Origin: Zingiber officinale
Lineage: Eukaryota; Streptophyta; Magnoliopsida; Zingiberales; Zingiberaceae
Length of the DNA stretch: 64,000 nucleotides
Direction of reading: 5' to 3'
Assembly: GCF_018446385.1 (NCBI RefSeq)
Contig: NC_055987.1
Span: 30,696,202 to 30,760,201, forward strand
Below the pieces are notes generated by a model that was given only the letters and a program-made list of their open reading frames with translations, searched no databases and was not told where the DNA came from. Within the stretch, counting starts at the first letter, position 1. Each line of letters begins with the position of its first letter. Positions 59,101-64,000 of this stretch are shown here, piece by piece. Position numbers and translations under genes: made by a program.

Positions 59101-59363
59101 GGTAATGCTTCTCCTAAGCAATCCCCTACACATAATTTCTCTTCTCTGGGCGATCCTAGGGATAGAGCTTCTCCTAAGCAATCCCCTACGCATAAATTAT
59201 CTTTCTCACTCGGATATACTCCACAAGACTCATCATCCACTCCCAAGGCTGAAATATCCTCCTCTTCTGAAAACAAAAAATCACCTATACCACCCTCTGC
59301 AAGATCCGAGTCAGAATCAATCACTGAAAAGAAATTTATACTGTCCACTCCTCCGAAATATCC
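56169..59363 (-). pseudogene. Athila pol: RT, RNase H, integrase
   Basis: The frame is open from about 59363 to a TGA at 56339-56337 and then for 55 more codons to TGA at 56171-56169. Residues about 1-95 form an acidic linker with a tandem [15 protein letters not shown]-type repeat. RT follows with [24 protein letters not shown] and [16 protein letters not shown]. RNase H starts at [12 protein letters not shown]. Integrase has [17 protein letters not shown] and [11 protein letters not shown] (zinc), [18 protein letters not shown] and [10 protein letters not shown] (D, D, E). The TGA at 56339 interrupts the conserved RWxGPF region and reads as a G-to-T change of a Gly codon. It overlaps the upstream gag-pro frame by about 28 nt in a -1 relation. 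All catalytic residues are present. Confidence 0.9.
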
Positions 59364-60865
59364 AAACTAAGAATTGAATGATCCTCTCTAGGATGCTTCA
59401 TGGCGTCAAGAATACTGAATCGGACCACTGTGTCTCCTATCTCCATAGAAAGTGTGCCCGCATGAACATCAATCTTGGTCCTTGCAGTCTTCAAAAATGG
59501 TCGTCCAAGAATGAGTGGAGATCTACTGGCCAGATAGTCTCCCTCCATATCAAGGATATAAAAATCTGCAGGAAAGATAAGTTCTCTCACCTTAACCAAT
59601 ACATCTTCAATAACTCCAGCTGGGTGAGTCTGACTGCGGTCAGCTAACTGAATGACTACTCCTGTAGGTTGTAATGGTCCAATCCCTAATGTCTGAAAAA
59701 CTGATTTTGGCATCACATTAATTGAAGCTCCCAAATCCAGCATGGCATCTTTAAACAAATTACTCCCAATCTCACAAGGAACTGTAAAAACTCCAGGATC
59801 TTCGCATTTCTGAGGAACTGTTTGAAGAAGTGCAGACACATTCTTTCCCATGCTAATTAACTCATTCCCCTTCAATTTCTTCTTGTGCACACAAAGATCC
59901 TTCAAAACTTTTGCATATTTTGGAATTTGCTTGATCATTGTGAGTAACGGAACATTTACTTCCACCTTGCTGAATAAATCCACAAGCTCTTGGAACTCCT
60001 TTGCTTTCTCTTCCTCTACATTCTTCCTTGGTTGAACTTTGCGTTGAGGGAAAGGCAATGGAATGCTCTGCTCTGAATTCTGAAATCCTGCATTTCCAGA
60101 TTTGCTACTTTCTGAAGTTGTTGCTGCTGGAAACTGCCCATTTTGAGAAAACTTGCTGGAAATTTCTGGAATGCAACTATTTCTTCCTTGTTCACACTCC
60201 ATATCCATTGGATCAATGCAAATTGGGGTAGAACTTGAAGTTGGCACATTCTGCATTTCTGAAAATTCTTCATTGCTAGAACTGGATGGCTGGATTTGTG
60301 GAAAATTTTCAACAGCAGCTCTTCCTCTTGAAGATTCTGAAACTTTTCTCCCACTCCTTAAAGTTAATGCACTAACGTTCCCTTTAGGATTCGAAATTGT
60401 TTGAGATGGCAATTGACTCGATCCCTGAGCTTGAATCTGATTAATGCTAGAAGCCAATTGCCCAATCTGCCTTTCCTGATTTTGTTGCTGCTGAAGAATT
60501 TGCTGCATTAATTCCTCTAATCTAGCTTGCTGTGGATCTGAATTTGAAACATTATTGGAACCTCCTTGAGTTAAACTCATCTTTGTAGGTGCTGGAAGTG
60601 CTGGAATTGCTTGCTGGAAATTCTGATTTTGATATTGATAATGCTGATTATGATTCTGAAATTGGTGATAAGGCTGATACGATTGCTGATATTGATTTGC
60701 AGGTTGGTAATGATGCTGAAAACCTTGTTGGAAATTCTGATTATGCTGCTGGAAACCTTGCTGAGGTTGCTGGAAATTGCTGGAATTGTGGCTGAAATGC
60801 TGATTTGAAGATGGATGTTGATAGAATATGAATTGCCATACTTCAAATTTGGATGATCTTTCCAA
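59336..60865 (-). CDS. Athila gag C-terminal linker and protease
   Basis: A 509-codon frame whose first codons lie beyond a frameshift from gag; a new start is not implied. Residues about 15-85 are a Gln/Asn/Tyr-rich low-complexity segment. They are followed by [25 protein letters not shown] (a conserved Athila motif), [13 protein letters not shown], and [20 protein letters not shown]. The protease has [12 protein letters not shown] as its DLGAS active site, then [18 protein letters not shown]. It ends at 59336. Confidence 0.82.
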   Translation of the reverse strand: MERSSKFEVWQFIFYQHPSSNQHFSHNSSNFQQPQQGFQQHNQNFQQGFQHHYQPANQYQQSYQPYHQFQNHNQHYQYQNQNFQQAIPALPAPTKMSLTQGGSNNVSNSDPQQARLEELMQQILQQQQNQERQIGQLASSINQIQAQGSSQLPSQTISNPKGNVSALTLRSGRKVSESSRGRAAVENFPQIQPSSSSNEEFSEMQNVPTSSSTPICIDPMDMECEQGRNSCIPEISSKFSQNGQFPAATTSESSKSGNAGFQNSEQSIPLPFPQRKVQPRKNVEEEKAKEFQELVDLFSKVEVNVPLLTMIKQIPKYAKVLKDLCVHKKKLKGNELISMGKNVSALLQTVPQKCEDPGVFTVPCEIGSNLFKDAMLDLGASINVMPKSVFQTLGIGPLQPTGVVIQLADRSQTHPAGVIEDVLVKVRELIFPADFYILDMEGDYLASRSPLILGRPFLKTARTKIDVHAGTLSMEIGDTVVRFSILDAMKHPREDHSILSLDISEEWTV

Positions 60866-61137
60866 CCCGGATTATATGTAGATGAATACGGGTCATGTTT
60901 TTGTTGGAACTGAGCTCTAGAGAATGCTGCCAAAGATTCATCTTGAATGAGATTTGGACAAAGTTCTGAAAGGTGATCTTGACTCGAACAAATGCCACAA
61001 ACTATGCTTTGTTTACATGGAAATTGCATATTCGGCACAACAGAAGGTTGAGTAGCATTGTTCAAAGCTAATTGTTTCACCAAGGTCGTTAATTCCATCA
61101 ATGAATTCTTTATCTCCTTTTGTTCATTAGAAACCAT
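60577..61137 (-). pseudogene. Athila gag, zinc-finger segment before the frameshift
   Basis: In frame with the upstream gag after a TAA at 61140-61138. It contains the CX2CX4HX4C-like knuckle CGICSSQDHLSELC and FNPGW-type sequence ([15 protein letters not shown]). At about 60825-60840 the reading shifts into the 60865 frame, where Athila-like sequence continues; the rest of this frame to 60577 is out-of-frame translation. Confidence 0.75.
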
Positions 61138-61944
61138 TTACACTTCACCAACTCCTCTAGTAGTGAGTGCTCTACTTCCAAATTGCTGTGAATTTTCAGC
61201 CATGTTCGAAATTAGCTCCCGTGCTTGCTCTGGAGTTTTGTTCACTAAAGCTCCTCCGGCTGCTGCATCTATCATACTTCTGTCCATAGGTAATAAATCC
61301 TCATAGAAGTATTGGACTAGTAACTGCTCACTGATTTGGTGTTGAGGACAACTTGAACATAATTTCTTAAATCTCTCCCAATAGTCATATAATGTCTCTC
61401 CCACCACTTGCTGAATCCCACAGATGCTTTTCCTAATAGTTACAGTCCTTGAGGCTGGAAAGAATTTCTCCAAGAAAGCCTTCTTCATATCAATCCATGA
61501 AGTAATAAATCCCGGTGGCAAATAATACAACCAATCTTTTGCTACTCCAGTAAGTGAAAATGGAAAAGCCCTTAGCTTGATATCCTCTTTTGAAATTCCT
61601 GGTGGCTTCATGGTTGAACAAACCACATGGAATTCATGCAAATGTCTGTTTGGGTCTTCTCCAGATAATCCTTGATATTTGGGAAGCAAATGAATCAACC
61701 CTGATCTCAGCTCAAAATCACCAGCTAAAGTTGGGTAAGTGATACATGAATACTTGAAAGCCTCATCAGGAGCTGCAAGCTCCTTCATTGTCCTACTATG
61801 ATCAGCCATGGGGGTATCTGAAGATGATAAAGAACTTCCTGAGTCCTCTGAAATTTTCTCCTGAATTCTCAAAGCTCTGAAGGTCCTTTCAATTTTCGGA
61901 TCAATATCAAGTAACTTATCACATGAAGACCTGGTCACTACCAA
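61138..61944 (-). pseudogene. Athila gag, capsid part, ended by a premature stop
   Basis: 268 codons; the listed start at 61944 is not a standard ATG in this reading, and the ATG at about 61809 (MADHSRTM) is a plausible initiator. It contains the Athila gag core: HEFHVVCSTMKPPGISKEDI, LRAFPFSLTGVAKDWLYYLP, WIDMKKAFLEKFFPASRT, then GETLYDYWERFKKLCSSCP, LLVQYFYEDLL, and AAAGGALVNKTP. The stop at 61140-61138 falls before the zinc knuckle, so a single product no longer spans gag. Confidence 0.85.
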
Positions 61945-62049
61945 AAATCAATAATTAGAACAAAAGTGGATAGACAATAAAATCAAGAAAGTGAAAACAA
62001 AGAAAAGATAAACTATGCACAATCTAAAAACAAACAAACTCTACTAGCT

Positions 62050-62067
62050 TCCCCGGCAACGGCGCCA
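62050..62067 (-). other. Primer-binding site, tRNA-Asp
   Basis: Minus strand TGGCGCCGTTGCCGGGGA, exactly the tRNA-Asp complement used by Athila elements. It lies five bases inside the 5' LTR end at 62073. Confidence 0.93.
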
Positions 62068-62072
62068 AAATT

Positions 62073-64000
62073 TGACAATGGTCAATCATCAAATTAACAA
62101 TTTAATATCAAAAACTCTCTATTCATAAAAACGATGATGTAGTACGAGTCCCAAGTCGAATCTCACAAGGAAACTAATAGTGGAATGTTTGATCTTAGAC
62201 TAGAATTATTATTTTTTTTTTTAGGTTTTCTCCTGATAAAATGAAGGTGTTTAGTGTTGTTTCAAATCCTAACTTAAGAATTCAAATGCAGCTAATAACC
62301 TGATCCTAAGTAATGATTAAATCCTAGCTTAAGAGAACTAACATACTCTATGATTTAGAAACTTAAAGAGATACATCAGAATTTAAATTGCAGAAATGAA
62401 TTTGTGCAGGAACTTGACACAACTACAATTGCAGCGATGGAAAGTGCAAAAACAAAATAAAAATACCCAACTAGAGAAACAAGAGAAATAGAATTTAATT
62501 GCAGAAACGACATCTAAAGGAACAAAACTAGAACTACTCGTTCAGATTTAAAGAAACAACAAATTCGATGACAAAATCTAAAGAAAACAAAGATGCAAAA
62601 ACAATGAACTGCAGAATTCTCATGACTAAAATCTGAAGAGAAGTAAAATAAAACTAAGCAATTCTCTAAAATTGTCAACTACTCCAGATTAAAATGATTC
62701 AAGTAATTCTAAACAAGCAAAAACAATTGCAATCAAACAACAACTACTCTTTAATGATAAAACGATAACATTCTTCTCTGAAACAAAGTTAGAAACTAAT
62801 TACACTAAAAGAAATCTGTTGAAATTGCTGTATCAACGAACACAAATAGAAACTAACTAATCCAACATAAACTACTGAAATTACTGCATCTAAAACAAGG
62901 ATTGTAAACTACTTTCATTAAAAGAAACATGCTAGAAATTCTGCAGCAAAGAACAGGGATTAAAATCTGCAGCAAATACAAAATCAGCAACTCATTACAC
63001 TAAACAGATTCTATAAATTACTGCATCAAATTCAAAGATTGAAAACTGATTACACTATCAGAAACTTGATGGTATTTCTGCATTACAGAACAGGGATTGA
63101 AAGCAAAATTCTGGAAAGAAACTAATCTATGCAATAAACTGTGCTACAAACGAGATCTAGATGTAGCTAAGAACAGTAATGAAATGCAGGATTAAAACTA
63201 AACCAATTCCAATCACAACCAATTCTTGAATCACAACTCTTGTCGTCACACAAGAGTCCTCACTTGAAACCTCAAATGCTAAATCCAGAAAAGCAGAAAA
63301 AGAACACAGCTGATCTGTTTTCAGATCTGAACTCCGCTGATCTTGACCAAAGAAACCTCTCTGGAAGAGTACAGGTTCAGATCTGTGTGGAATTGTCGAA
63401 ATCTGGATCTGAGATTCAGTTCTGTGCTCAGCAACGGCTTGCTGCAGGATGGTGGATGGCGGACTGATGTAAGTCGAAATCCATCAGAGAAACCTCTCTG
63501 ATGTTCCCCGAATACAGAGGATGAACTCCTGCTATCATCACCGTTCAAACAGGAGTGGAGATGAAGATCGAATCCATCAAAATTTGCCGTCGAGACCTCT
63601 CCGGCGAACTTCCAGCTTCAGGAAAAATAGGTCAGCAGCTTCCTTGCATCTTCCTCTATGGATCTGTAGCTCAAGATGAGATTATCACAGGAATCGGGGG
63701 CTTGCGCGCGCGCTAACGGAGAAGAAATCGCCGATGGCACGATGAACAGTAGGCGCAGCCACTGTTCATCCGCGATTCTTTTGGGTTTTATACCAAGGTT
63801 TGAACCGAGATTTGTATTTGGTTTAGGGCTTAGTTTAGGAGGAAAATTAGGGATTTGATGAGAAGGTTTGACATGGGTTAGCTCAAGAGGAAAGCTCCAT
63901 TTAATGGATCGGGCCCAATCCAAATTCTTGTAGTCCAATGAGCCTATTCCTTCAAAACAAATAAAGTACCATTATTAGATAGGATTCCACAAGAAATATA
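62073..64000 (-). repeat. 5' LTR of the Athila element, incomplete at the window edge
   Basis: Corresponds base for base to 50606-52534 with few differences; the last 130 bp are off the window. Confidence 0.92.

Larger units (their letters stand above)
50606..64000 (-). mobile_element. Athila-lineage Ty3-gypsy element, 5' LTR running off the window
   Basis: On the minus strand: 3' LTR 50606-52663, polypurine tract 52664-52676, 3' non-coding region, pol (59348-56169), gag-pro (61944-59336), tRNA-Asp primer site 62050-62067 and 5' LTR from 62073. The LTRs are nearly identical over the shared 1.9 kb, indicating a fairly recent insertion. Coding is broken by two stops and two frame changes. The right target duplication is outside the window. 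Confidence 0.92.

Overview
This is a stretch of an angiosperm nuclear genome, probably a monocot (the family assignment is only an inference). It has one intact host gene, a three-exon S-adenosyl-L-homocysteine hydrolase of exactly 485 codons. Nearly everything else is nested LTR retrotransposons of the plant lineages Copia/SIRE-like, Ty3-gypsy/Athila-like and Ty3-gypsy/Tat-like. I see no bacterial features, CRISPR array, tRNA or rRNA.

Layout. 1-5986: 3' end of a SIRE-like Copia element (extra 3' ORF, polypurine tract, 3' LTR), split by a 2.8-kb solo LTR (82-2861, target duplication CTATT). 6008-19309: a non-autonomous Athila-like element (GTAAG) with tRNA-Asp primer site, gag remnant and an unusual acidic ORF but no polymerase; it carries a minus-strand solo LTR (10378-11628, GTATC) and, in its 3' LTR, a gag-only Copia (13777-18636, TTTCC). 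19315 to about 20435: a minus-strand Tat fragment. About 20436-22088: unrecognised intergenic DNA. 22089-24058: the host gene on the minus strand, with a TATA box at 24142-24149. 24910-25330: a long imperfect inverted repeat. 25853-44674: a decayed Tat element on the plus strand, split by a second solo LTR of the 2.8-kb family (26762-29523, GTCTC) and by a nearly complete SIRE-like Copia (33305-43372, GTAAT). 44675-48443: a second non-autonomous Athila-like element. 48444-49972: an internally deleted Tat. 50606-64000: a minus-strand Athila with gag, protease and RT/RNase H/integrase, whose 5' LTR runs off the window.

The most interesting pattern is shared by unrelated elements. Several LTR families carry a family-specific palindromic motif (GGCGCC-, CGGCCG-, GTCGAC- or CGATCG-centred), often in pairs at a fixed spacing of about 16-22 bp. 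In four families the array lies just upstream of the LTR TATA box. Two families repeat the motif in the internal region near the polypurine tract. This looks like convergent evolution of U3 enhancer modules. A second theme is how non-autonomous elements are built: gag-only Copia, polymerase-less Athila-like elements that share a conserved unknown domain, and a Tat cut down to an integrase end.

Identities and motif similarities were judged by eye. Target-site duplications and splice boundaries were read directly from the sequence.
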